Origin: Lentimicrobiaceae bacterium
Lineage (GTDB): Bacteria > Bacteroidota > Bacteroidia > Bacteroidales > F082
Assembly: GCA_015061365.1 (NCBI GenBank)
Contig: SUWS01000019.1
Location: 1 to 44,501, forward strand
Direction: 5' to 3'
DNA: 44,501 nt
Made by a program: the position numbers and the translations under genes
Notes under the pieces: generated by a model
The model's database searches: none
What the model was told of the DNA's origin: nothing
What the model saw: only the letters and a program-made list of their open reading frames with translations
In this document: positions 8,441 through 16,005 of the stretch, piece by piece
How the letters are laid out: every line of letters begins with the position of its first letter
Position numbering within the stretch: position 1 is the first letter of the stretch

Positions 8441-10477
8441 TTATTGTAGAAATGCCGATATGATATCTCTTATGTCGGTGTCTTCTTCTATACACATTCT
8501 CTCCTTGATTTTTTTCATCCTTTCCCAGACGGTCTTGCGGTTTTTGCTGAGAAGTAATGTGATCTTATAATTGTCTTGTCTCAACAATATGAGGCAGAGA
8601 TAAACTAAATCCCCCTTTTTAAGATTTGGAAAACTTTGGCATATTCTGACAGTGAAATTATTCAAATGAATGTCGGCACTTGTCAACAATAGTGTTATAT
8701 CATTATCACATAAAGGTAAGATTCTGTTTTTGTTTTGTAATAGTATTCTTTTGCAGATGTCAGATGCATAGAAGGCGTTCAAATCGATAGGGGAGTCAAT
8801 ATCGTGAATTTTGTCTTTGATGCTCGATAATTCCAAATTCTGAGATTTGATGATCTCATCTTTTCTCTTCAATTCTTCGTTCTTACTTTTTATCTTACCT
8901 TCTATGATGGATTGTCTGAATCTCAGATCGTTGATGACTGACTTTTTTTCTTCAATCTCATTTTCTTTATCAGCGAGCTGTGTGTTAAGATTTTTGCTTT
9001 TTCTTCTATATCGGATAATCAAATAAGTGGAAATGACTATTGCAATTGCTGTTATGGGTATGAATACAGAAGCGTACATTCTTTTCAGTCTGACCTCATG
9101 TCGTCCTTTATGTTTTCTTAATAAATAGTCGTTATAAACTTTTTGTAATGTGTCTTTTTCTATGCTGTTGTTGATTTCATCATTAGAAAATTTGAAGTAA
9201 ATGTTGCCATAATAATTTTTATTGCTGATATCGTTAACAGAATCATATAATGCATAAAGACTCTTCGAACTTGCGAACCTGATATTTTCGTCGTCGCTTT
9301 TGAAACTTCTTTTCAGATAATTTTCTGCTGAATAGTAAACCTTATCTTTGTAAAACATTTCGCCTAAGGTAAAGCAATAGGCTTCGTAAACGCATTTAGT
9401 GTCCGTTTTTCTGATATTGTCTTTCAGGATATAATATGCGCTGTCTTTGTCACCTCTGCCATATAATATCTTGGCTATACTTTTTTGGATATCGGTATAG
9501 TTGTTTTTGTTGGTGTTGGTTTTCAAAGACTCATAATAATAGATTAAGGCCTTATCTGTATTACCTGAAATATGATATGAACTGCCTATGTATTTTAGGA
9601 TGTTACCTGCGAGTTCATTATCACCGAGAGCATTAGCGTATTTTAATGATATGTTGTATTGCATCAACGCTATATCGAAACAATTTTCGTCATAGAATAA
9701 TTCGCCGATCCTGATGTGAATCAAAGCCACAAATCTTATTTTTTCGTAATCAGGGCTTTGAACTTCGAGCTTCGAACTGTGAGCATTTCGGAATTTCTGT
9801 TCATGGCTCATGGCTCGCTGCTCACTGCCTTTCCCAGATTCTGAGGTTTTCAGATTTTCAGTTTCTGCCTCCATAATCTCAAGTGCGCATAGATAATGCT
9901 CGCAGGCTCCGACGATGTCATCGCGTTCGGTGAGACCGACGGCATGGTAGTAATGCGCGCGAGCGCGTTGATATTCTATGTCAACAGTCAACGGACAACA
10001 GTCAACAGTTTTTTTGAGGCTTTGAGCTTCGAGCTGTGAGCTTTGAGTATTTTGGGATCTTTGCTCATTGCTCATGGCTCGTGGCTCGCAGCCTTTCTCA
10101 GAGTCTGAGGTTTTCAGATTTTCAGATTCTAAAAAGGGCTCATAGCTCATAGCTCGTGGCTCACAGCTGTCAAAAAACATCACCGCAGCTTTAACTTCCT
10201 CAAAGTTATATTGCGGGAGATAGTTTTTATATAAAGAGTCGGCGAGACGGATTTGGTTTTCGAAGTATAAAATCTGAGAAACTGAGAAACTGAAAACTTG
10301 AGAAGGGCTTTGAGCTTCGTGCTGTGAGCCTTGAACATTTGGGGATTTCTGCTCATGGCTCATGGCTCGCTGCTCGCAGCTTTTTTCAGATTCTGAGGTT
10401 TTCAGATTTTCAGTTTCTAAAAAAGTTGTCTGTTGACCGAGCAAAGCGAGCAATATGTAAAGCAGAAACATTCTCAT
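8441..10477 (-). CDS. TPR transmembrane signalling protein, with in-frame repeat invasions
   Basis: This 678-residue protein starts at the ATG at 10477 with a signal or anchor sequence (MRMFLLYILLALLGQQ). Tetratricopeptide helices follow (RARAHYYHAVGLTERDDIVG, FVALIHIRIGELFYDENCFD, GNILKYIGSSYHISGNTDKA). A membrane helix lies at about 467-488 (IPITAIAIVISTYLIIRY), then a coiled coil, and a C-terminal domain with helix-turn-helix-like sequence (LLLSKNRKTVWERMKKIKER). This architecture is common in Bacteroidales and is thought to be sensory or regulatory. Three stretches (residues about 21-68, 104-166 and 204-242) are unlike TPR sequence, share ENLKTS-S and EQRAMS/EPRAMS words, and are encoded by the intergenic repeats. 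A frame 15 codons further upstream is open but is itself repeat DNA. Confidence 0.8.
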   Translation of the reverse strand: MRMFLLYILLALLGQQTTFLETENLKTSESEKSCEQRAMSHEQKSPNVQGSQHEAQSPSQVFSFSVSQILYFENQIRLADSLYKNYLPQYNFEEVKAAVMFFDSCEPRAMSYEPFLESENLKTSDSEKGCEPRAMSNEQRSQNTQSSQLEAQSLKKTVDCCPLTVDIEYQRARAHYYHAVGLTERDDIVGACEHYLCALEIMEAETENLKTSESGKGSEQRAMSHEQKFRNAHSSKLEVQSPDYEKIRFVALIHIRIGELFYDENCFDIALMQYNISLKYANALGDNELAGNILKYIGSSYHISGNTDKALIYYYESLKTNTNKNNYTDIQKSIAKILYGRGDKDSAYYILKDNIRKTDTKCVYEAYCFTLGEMFYKDKVYYSAENYLKRSFKSDDENIRFASSKSLYALYDSVNDISNKNYYGNIYFKFSNDEINNSIEKDTLQKVYNDYLLRKHKGRHEVRLKRMYASVFIPITAIAIVISTYLIIRYRRKSKNLNTQLADKENEIEEKKSVINDLRFRQSIIEGKIKSKNEELKRKDEIIKSQNLELSSIKDKIHDIDSPIDLNAFYASDICKRILLQNKNRILPLCDNDITLLLTSADIHLNNFTVRICQSFPNLKKGDLVYLCLILLRQDNYKITLLLSKNRKTVWERMKKIKERMCIEEDTDIRDIISAFLQ
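9752..9868 (-). repeat. In-frame repeat insertion 3 in TPR gene
   Basis: Encodes ETENLKTSESGKGSEQRAMS and following residues (about 204-242), placed between two TPR helices. The DNA is gctcatggctcgctgctcac and ttttcag-type words as in the spacers. Confidence 0.8.
9980..10168 (-). repeat. In-frame repeat insertion 2 in TPR gene
   Basis: Encodes residues about 104-166. It combines the gctcata/gctcgtg, ttttcagattct and tcaacag/gacaaca word families. The last is read as TVDCCPLTVD. Confidence 0.8.
10274..10417 (-). repeat. In-frame repeat insertion 1 in TPR gene
   Basis: Encodes residues about 21-68, directly after the signal sequence. Same ENLKTSES and EQRAMSHEQ words as the other two copies. 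Confidence 0.8.
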
Positions 10478-10482
10478 GATTG

Positions 10483-10490
10483 CAAAGATA
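10483..10490 (-). promoter_or_regulatory. -7 promoter box TATCTTTG of TPR gene
   Basis: Read on the minus strand, this TAnnTTTG box ends 5 bp before the ATG at 10477, so the transcript would be nearly leaderless. It argues against the start further upstream. Confidence 0.45.
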
Positions 10491-10499
10491 ATAAAAGTC

Positions 10500-10645
10500 A
10501 ACGGACAACGGTCAACAATCAACGAATTTTTTTGAACTTTGAACTTTGAACTAAGGCTGTTGAACTAAGGCTGTTGAACTTTAGCTCATGGCTCAAAGCT
10601 CAAAGCTCAAAGTTCAAGGTTCAAAGTTCAAAGTTCAAAGCCAAC
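10500..10645. repeat. Heptameric repeat tract (TTTGAAC / GCTCAAA)
   Basis: Tandem tttgaac, ctaaggctgttgaa (two copies), gctcaaa and gttcaaa words. Confidence 0.8.
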
Positions 10646-10647
10646 TT

Positions 10648-11166
10648 TTACTTTTTCATCAATTTCCCTGTTATTGAATATTCTCCGCATTTCACGAAAT
10701 ATGTGTAGACTCCGGCGGGAAGTTGTTCGAGATATAATGTCTTTCTTCCATGGTTACCGTCGAGTTCTGTTGTGAGGACGTTATAATCTCCAAGTACAAT
10801 GTGATTATTCGAAGAAGCATATTGATAATACTTAGTAAGATGATGATTGCTTATTCCATTAGGAGTAAATGGGCTCAGGAGATCATCTTTCCAAATAGGC
10901 AGTTCTCCAGGTCACCATTGCTCAGTTCCATTTGGTGAAGGGTCTTCTACCTCTGTACCCTCATAAATTAATTCAACAAATGCAACCAAAAACCTTATCT
11001 CTCCATGCGGTGAATGACTTGCTCCGTTTCTACTTTCATAAAGTCCTCTATATGTTGTATCAACAACTATATCATTCTCTTCTTCAAAGCAATCATAACT
11101 ATAGAGTTCTGGGTCTAATACCTGTCCTATTAATAGTGTTGGAAACAACTCATTATCCCAGCCAAA
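10648..11166 (-). pseudogene. Decayed secreted-peptidase-like fragment with T9SS-type tail
   Basis: Reading the minus strand from 11166, one frame runs FGWDNELFPTLL..., has a TGA after GTEQW (at 10912-10914) and continues in the same frame with PGELPIWKDDLLSPFTPNG, LTKYYQYASSNNHIVLGDYN and a final QLPAGVYTYFVK...GKLMKK. The middle resembles the N-terminal region of M6-type secreted metallopeptidases (W-x-P-x-W then LT-YY--S). The end resembles a T9SS sorting tail. No HExxH catalytic motif is present, so the central part appears deleted. There is no good start codon. It lies in the same frame as the gene ending at 11167, separated from it by a TAG. Confidence 0.55.
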
Positions 11167-12105
11167 CTAATCACGTAAAATAACTTTCTCATAATAAACT
11201 TCCTTTTCGGTTTTAACAATAATCAAATAAATACCAGAATTACATCTTTGATTCAAACTGATTTGAGATGTAAAGTCGTCCATTGGGTTTATTGAGATGT
11301 TTATTTCTCTTCCGAGCATATCTAGCATCTTTACGTCTTTAATCTCATAATCTGATTCGATAGAAATTGTTTCGTTGTTTGAGAAAATTGTCGGAACTAT
11401 AGTGATACTTTTAGATTCTATTTCTTCAACTGATGTAAACTTGTAGTAACATTCCTCATAACTTGGATTATGATATGTATTCTCACCATCTTTAAATTGG
11501 CATAATAATTCGTTATATTGGAATAATCCAACTGTTGGAATAACAACAGGAAATTCTCCTTCCGTGAATGTTATCACTGAAACTCCCGTGTCAAGGCCAA
11601 GAAACCAAGATGATTCCTCATCAAATTCAATTATTTTCTTTCCGTCTTCATATCTCACATCCGTTACGACACCCATGGCTGGTTCCCAATAAGGATTATA
11701 ATGGATCGTATCGAAATCCTCCTTTATTTGGAAATGGAAGGTGTCTCCTATATTGAGCGACATATCACATATCAATACCTCTGTGTCATATTCCTCTACA
11801 TATTGGTATAACCGTCCTGTTTCAATATCTTCTCTATAGTATAGATCGCTATAATAATAGTCTCCACCATTAGTTTTATAATATGAAGTTCCATTTATAT
11901 TGACGGTATCGCTATTGTAGATAGATGCAACAAAAGTCCATGCAGCATCAATGACATGAGAATCATAAATATTTATTCTCGTCGAGTCAATACCAAAGAA
12001 TGACTGGTAAACGTAAGTGGAATCATTCTGCGCCTTCAGCGAGCCGCCACCTATTATCATAAGCAGCAGGAGAAGGACTTGCTTCGTAATGTTTAGATTT
12101 TTCAT
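11167..12105 (-). CDS. Secreted protein with T9SS C-terminal sorting domain
   Basis: This 312-residue protein starts with a Sec signal peptide ending GGGSLKA. The middle is rich in Tyr, Asp and Asn and looks like beta strands, with no recognised domain. Residues from about 230 match the type A sorting domain of the type IX secretion system: IVPTIFSNNETISI, then VKMLDMLGREI, then CNSGIYLIIVKTEKEVYYEKVI. It should be exported through T9SS and left on the cell surface. The first 25 residues and upstream DNA are duplicated at 12894-13045 in front of another gene. Downstream, the same frame continues past the TAG into a pseudogene. Confidence 0.75.
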   Translation of the reverse strand: MKNLNITKQVLLLLLMIIGGGSLKAQNDSTYVYQSFFGIDSTRINIYDSHVIDAAWTFVASIYNSDTVNINGTSYYKTNGGDYYYSDLYYREDIETGRLYQYVEEYDTEVLICDMSLNIGDTFHFQIKEDFDTIHYNPYWEPAMGVVTDVRYEDGKKIIEFDEESSWFLGLDTGVSVITFTEGEFPVVIPTVGLFQYNELLCQFKDGENTYHNPSYEECYYKFTSVEEIESKSITIVPTIFSNNETISIESDYEIKDVKMLDMLGREINISINPMDDFTSQISLNQRCNSGIYLIIVKTEKEVYYEKVILRD

Positions 12106-12180
12106 GTTTTTAAATTTTTATGATACATTTTTTGTCAACGGACAACAGACAACGGTCAACGGTCTTTGTCCAAATTGTTA
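12033..12180. repeat. Duplicated signal-peptide and leader cassette, copy 1
   Basis: About 145 bp covering the first 25 codons of the T9SS gene and its upstream DNA, including the tcaacgg/gacaaca words, recur almost unchanged at about 12900-13046. Confidence 0.8.
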
Positions 12181-12360
12181 ATCTTTTATTTTCAGACGTG
12201 TCAACGACATATTATTTATTTTCATTGGTGTCATCGACGCGTCTCTACCATAATTTTCAATTTTCAATTTTCAATTTTCAATTCGTAAGACGCAACAATT
12301 ACATATTGTTTATTTTCATCGGTATCATTGGTACGTCTCTACCATAATTTTCAATTTTCA
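12106..12360. repeat. Repeat-filled spacer with two palindromic units
   Basis: It holds tcaacgg/gacaaca words and two copies of a 57-bp palindromic unit bounded by AGACG and CGTCTCTACC (about 12194-12249 and 12286-12343), with ttttcaa heptamers between. No gene is seen. Confidence 0.75.
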
Positions 12361-12496
12361 GTGCTTTATGTTTCTCTTTGAAATCTTTTTGCCTTTCCTT
12401 CAATCACATAGCTCGCTATGCTCTTTCGAGAAAAACAAAAGTCTTCTCAAAGATAAAATCATAAATCACCCGATAAGCAATTTATAGAAATCCCCT
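12361..12496. mobile_element. MITE fragment (right part)
   Basis: About 136 bp closely match bases 43516-43650, ending in the terminal repeat AATTTATAGAAATCCCCT at 12479-12496. The left end is missing and is replaced by heptameric repeats. Confidence 0.7.
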
Positions 12497-12522
12497 ATAA
12501 TCAAAAATATCTTTTTCATAAA

Positions 12523-12972
12523 CTAATCAATTTTTTCAATACAATCTAAATCATATACAAATATTTCCAAAGGATGATGAACCCCATTAGGTTCTTGCAT
12601 TTTACCAGAGATTGCAACATATATCTCTTCGCCATTATTCCTGAATTCTAATGGTATTGTCTTTTTAGACACTCCAGTCGTACAGGAAGGATAACAATCA
12701 TCTTCAATGAATACAGCATTTACTTTGGCTGTTTTTCCATTTATACCATTAATGGTTATTTTATCATCAAAGTATGTAAAATAACCTGTGTGATAACCAC
12801 TACCTATATCTGCACACTCGCTTTTCTTTGTACAACTTGAAAATGTTATGACACATATCGTACACATTAAAACTGATAATAACGATGTTTTCATAAATGC
12901 CTTCAGCGAGCCGCCACCTATTATCATAAGCAGCAGGAGAAGGACTTGCTTCGTAATGTTTAGATTTTTCAT
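12523..12972 (-). CDS. Small lipoprotein with two stacked signal peptides
   Basis: The 149-residue frame starts with the same 25-residue Sec signal as the gene at 11167-12105. A second complete start then follows at residue 27 (ATG at 12894): MKTSLLSVLMCTICV with lipobox FSSC. The mature part (about 100 residues, KKSECADIGSGYHTGYF onward) has five further cysteines and no recognised domain. The original gene was probably the lipoprotein starting at 12894. A copied leader cassette was placed in frame in front of it, possibly supplying a promoter. I give the longer frame because its start context is identical to that of the neighbour, but the inner start may be the functional one. Confidence 0.6.
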   Translation of the reverse strand: MKNLNITKQVLLLLLMIIGGGSLKAFMKTSLLSVLMCTICVITFSSCTKKSECADIGSGYHTGYFTYFDDKITINGINGKTAKVNAVFIEDDCYPSCTTGVSKKTIPLEFRNNGEEIYVAISGKMQEPNGVHHPLEIFVYDLDCIEKID

Positions 12973-13046
12973 GTTTTTAAATTTTTATGATACATTTTTT
13001 GTCAACGGACAACAGACAACGGTCAACGGTCTTTGTCCAAATTGTT
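12900..13046. repeat. Duplicated signal-peptide and leader cassette, copy 2
   Basis: Nearly identical to 12033-12180. It includes codons for the Sec signal and the upstream tcaacgg/gacaaca words. Confidence 0.8.
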
Positions 13047-13419
13047 TATTCTTTATTATTTTCAACTTTCAACTCATAAGACGCAACAATTACATATTGT
13101 TTATTTTCATCGGTGTAATTGGTACGTCTCTACATTAAGGCGGGTTCTATTTATTATTAATTTTCCTACATCAATGGGCAGAACCCATTTTCCCACGTCA
13201 GTAGTTTGATTTATTTCTTAAAAAACGTTCCCGATAAATGTCATTTACCGAGACACACGTTCTATGAACTTGTTCTTGCCTAATATTTGTATGTTATTTT
13301 CCATATTGTTTCCTTTCATTTTTCGTTCTGCAAATTTTGTAATTATATTTCAAAAATCCAAACTTTTTTAAATATTTTTTAAAATAAATCGGGGGGGTAA
13401 CTTGTTGATTATCTATTAT
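13047..13419. other. Spacer: one palindromic unit, otherwise no gene seen
   Basis: A palindromic TAAGACG...CGTCTCTAC unit lies at about 13077-13134. An inverted pair GGGTTCT...AGAACCC follows at about 13143-13190. The rest is AT-rich. A 24-codon minus-strand frame at 13245-13319 is too short to call. Confidence 0.5.
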
Positions 13420-13752
13420 TTAATTCATAATCCAATCGGGATGATACCTCTTTATCTGAACCAGTCGGCACATATTATAGACCAGATTTGTGAATCCGAT
13501 GTAGAAGGTCGCCCTCACCATTCCGACTCCTCTGAAAAACAGTCCCTTCAGCATGAAAACAGGATCAATAGGCTTGCGACCTGCATTGTTCTTCTTGCTG
13601 TCGTTTGTAAACAACTTCTCAAGTGCATCCCTAAACTATTCAAAATCAATGATCTCTTTCAACATTACAAGCGGATTCCCCATCTTAGATAACGATTCCA
13701 TCGTATTTTCCTGTTCGAACAAACTCATTCCTGTTTTCTTCTGATATTTCAT
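13420..13752 (-). pseudogene. IS5-family transposase remnant, internally deleted
   Basis: From the ATG at 13752 the frame reads MKYQKKTGMSLFEQENTMES..., typical of the N-terminus of Bacteroidota IS5-type transposases. It has a TAG after IIDFE, continues with NNAGRKPIDPVFMLK, then jumps to the C-terminal end (GVGMVRATFYIGFTNLVYNM ... HPDWIMN). About 110 codons remain of an expected 350 or so, and the catalytic centre is gone. The gene cannot make an active transposase. Confidence 0.85.
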
Positions 13753-13834
13753 ATATTTTTAAATTTATAGCAAATATAACAAAATATCAATATAACCAAC
13801 TGATTGTCATAAATTTAATTTATAGAAGTCCCCT
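13420..13834 (-). mobile_element. Decayed IS5-type insertion sequence
   Basis: It comprises the transposase remnant plus its upstream end, which carries the terminal repeat AATTTATAGAAGTCCCCT at 13817-13834. That repeat is an exact reverse complement of the left end of the MITE at 43454-43471. The other end of the IS is not recognisable. Confidence 0.7.
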
Positions 13835-13839
13835 TTAAT

Positions 13840-14017
13840 TTTTTAATGTCAACGGACAACAGACAACGGGCAACGGTCTTTGTCCAAATTGTTAATCTTT
13901 TATTTTCAATTTTCAGTTTTCAACTTTCAATTCGTAAGACGCAACAATTACATATTGTTTATTTTTAAGGTATCATTGGTACGTCTCTACGTTAATTGTA
14001 AACTGTAAATTGTTAAT
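13840..14017. repeat. Repeat-filled spacer
   Basis: tcaacgg/gacaaca words, ttttcaa heptamers, one palindromic TAAGACG...CGTCTCTAC unit (about 13935-13991) and gtaaatt/gttaatt words. No gene. Confidence 0.75.
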
Positions 14018-14053
14018 TAAAAAAAGCGTCCCCTCAATATTGAAGAGACGCCT
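14018..14053 (-). terminator. Terminator of the serC-DUF1015 operon
   Basis: On the minus strand GCGTC-tct-TCAATATTGA-ggg-GACGC forms a stem followed by seven T. It lies 48 bp after the DUF1015 stop. Confidence 0.8.
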
Positions 14054-14100
14054 TTCTACATATTACCTTTAAAACTCCAAAATTCTAGAGTTCTAAAATT

Positions 14101-15366
14101 CTATTCTAATGTGTGAATTACGAGACCTGAACGGAGTTTAGGTTCGAACCATGTTGTCTTAGGAGGCATGATGTTGCCGCTGTCAGCGATGTCGATGATT
14201 TGCCTCATTGTTACTGGATGTAAAGCGAAAGCTACTTTCATCTCGCCATTGTCGACACGACGTTTCAATTCGCCGAGACCGCGGATACCGCCAACGAAGT
14301 CGATGCGTTTGTCGGTACGTAAGTCTTTAATGCCTAAAATCTTGTCTAAGACTAAGTTTGATAAGATTGTAACATCGAGAACGCCGATTGGGTCTTCATC
14401 GTTGAATGTACCGGCTTTAGCGTTGAGCTTGTACCAGTGACCATCCAAATATGTGCTGAATTCGTGTAATTTAGCTGGCTTGTAGATCTCTGTTCCCATA
14501 TCTTCAACATCGAATGATTCTGTCAAAGCGTTGAGGAATTCTTCTTTTGACAAGCCGTTCAAATCTTTCACTACGCGGTTGTAGTCGATGATCTTTAATT
14601 GGTTATCTGGGAAGATAACTGTCATGAAGAAGTTATATTCTTCTTTGCCTGTGTGGCCAGGGTTATTTTCTTTTTTCTCTTGACCTACGAGAGCTGCTGC
14701 TGCGCTTCTGTGGTGACCGTCGGCGATATACATTGAAGGCACTTCTGTAGCGAAGAGTTCAACTAATCTGTCGATAGTAGCTTTGTCGTCGATGACCCAG
14801 AAACGGTGACCGAAGTTATCTTCCTTAGCGATGAAGTCGTAGATAGGAGCTTCTTTTGTGATGTTGCTTACTATAGCGTCGATTTCTGCTACAGCTGGAT
14901 AAGCGAAGAACACAGGCTCAACGTTAGCGTTGGTGATGCGGACGTGTTTCATGCGGTCTTCTTCTTTATCTTTACGTGTAAGCTCGTGTTTCTTGATGAC
15001 TTGGTTTACATAGTCTTCGCTCCATGCGCAAGCTACGATACCATATTGCCAGTGAGCGTTGGCATCTGTTGGATTCATGCTTTGAGCGTAGATATATAAT
15101 TTTTCTTCGTTATCTTGTACCAACCATCCGTAGTCTTTGAAAGCGTTGAAGTTCTCGACAACTTTGATATATGTTGTGAGGTCGCTGTCTTTTGTACCTG
15201 GAGCGAGGTCGATTTCAGCTTTTGTTACGTGTAAGAGGCTATATGGGTTGCCTTCGCATTCTTTGCGAGCTTCTTCTGAGTTCAATACGTCGTATGGTCT
15301 TGAGGCTAACTTCTCTACGATGTCTACTGGAGGACGGTAGCCTTTAAATGGTTTGATTACTGACAT
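14101..15366 (-). CDS. DUF1015 family protein
   Basis: This 421-residue cytosolic protein matches the DUF1015 (PF06245) family over its full length: IKPFKGYRPP at the N-terminus, SRPYDVLNSEEA, the central ADGHHRSAAAA motif, and KIIDYNRVVKDL. The function of the family is not established. In Bacteroidota it is typically located beside serC and serA, as here, so a link to serine or phosphoserine metabolism is likely. One suggestion for relatives is a serine kinase role. It is the last gene of the minus-strand operon and has a clear terminator. Confidence 0.9.
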   Translation of the reverse strand: MSVIKPFKGYRPPVDIVEKLASRPYDVLNSEEARKECEGNPYSLLHVTKAEIDLAPGTKDSDLTTYIKVVENFNAFKDYGWLVQDNEEKLYIYAQSMNPTDANAHWQYGIVACAWSEDYVNQVIKKHELTRKDKEEDRMKHVRITNANVEPVFFAYPAVAEIDAIVSNITKEAPIYDFIAKEDNFGHRFWVIDDKATIDRLVELFATEVPSMYIADGHHRSAAAALVGQEKKENNPGHTGKEEYNFFMTVIFPDNQLKIIDYNRVVKDLNGLSKEEFLNALTESFDVEDMGTEIYKPAKLHEFSTYLDGHWYKLNAKAGTFNDEDPIGVLDVTILSNLVLDKILGIKDLRTDKRIDFVGGIRGLGELKRRVDNGEMKVAFALHPVTMRQIIDIADSGNIMPPKTTWFEPKLRSGLVIHTLE

Positions 15367-15401
15367 TGTGTTTTGATTTTAAAGTTAATATATTTTAAGA
15401 A

Positions 15402-15875
15402 TTACCATATCATCTCTTCATCGAAATTCACGTTGTTGTTATGTTCTGTCTCGTGGATTTCGTGATAGTGATGTTCATAATGTTCAACGTTGACGCTTCT
15501 TTGTAAGGATATGATGAGAGCGCCTATCATCTTTGTCAATTCCATCAGTTGTGTGCGAATCATGTCTTCTCTATCTTCTGAGAGGAAGTTGTTTTGTCTT
15601 CCTATAGCGCAGAATACGACACATTTACGGATATTGGTCTTAGCCGATTTAAGCTGGGCTATAAATGAAGGTTTGTTTTTTGATGATCCCTCGGCGATGT
15701 TGAAAGCTAACAACGTAGCTTCTTCAAGGAATCTTTTGTAGTAGTGATTTTCGATTTCGTTAGTAGCTAATGAGCTTGTTTCAGTTAGCAATGATACGAA
15801 ACCAATGGCTTTACTATAAACTCGAAGGTCTTCGAATCTGAAAAAAGTCGTTGATTTGTTGTCTTCTGGAGTCAT
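15402..15875 (-). CDS. Four-helix bundle protein (S23/IVP-like)
   Basis: This 157-residue protein carries FRFEDLRVYSKAIGFVSLLT and NIAEGSSKNKPSFIAQLKSA, hallmarks of the four-helix-bundle family that includes proteins encoded in 23S rRNA intervening sequences. Here it is a free-standing gene inside the serine operon. The C-terminal 25 residues are unusual, with a His/Glu-rich tail (EHYEHHYHEIHETEH) that could bind metal. The function of the family is unknown; members form pentamers. The promoter is unclear, but a large hairpin separates it from serA upstream. Confidence 0.8.
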   Translation of the reverse strand: MTPEDNKSTTFFRFEDLRVYSKAIGFVSLLTETSSLATNEIENHYYKRFLEEATLLAFNIAEGSSKNKPSFIAQLKSAKTNIRKCVVFCAIGRQNNFLSEDREDMIRTQLMELTKMIGALIISLQRSVNVEHYEHHYHEIHETEHNNNVNFDEEMIW

Positions 15876-15923
15876 AATATAAGTAGTTTTTTTTATTAAT
15901 TAGGATGTATAGTAAGTTAAAAG

Positions 15924-15992
15924 AAGATTCATCTCATAGCAGAGACATCATGTCATGGCGTCTCTGACTCATTATTATATGAGATGAATCTT
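15924..15992. terminator. Long perfect hairpin between serA and the four-helix gene
   Basis: AAGATTCATCTCATA (15924-15938) is exactly complementary to TATGAGATGAATCTT (15978-15992), with an inner AGAGAC/GTCTCT stem. It may end or attenuate serA transcription, allowing only part to reach the four-helix and DUF1015 genes. The T-run after it is weak. Confidence 0.55.
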
Positions 15993-16005
15993 TTGTTAAT
16001 TGTTA

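Noticed and set aside
10478..10522. Upstream extension of the TPR protein (IVDRCPLTF)
   Set aside because: It is encoded by the tcaacgg/gacaaca repeat, begins with TTG and lies upstream of the -7 box.
13245..13319. 24-codon minus-strand frame (MKGNNMENNIQ...)
   Set aside because: It is too short to support, with no homologous domain visible. It may be a broken remnant of a larger gene.
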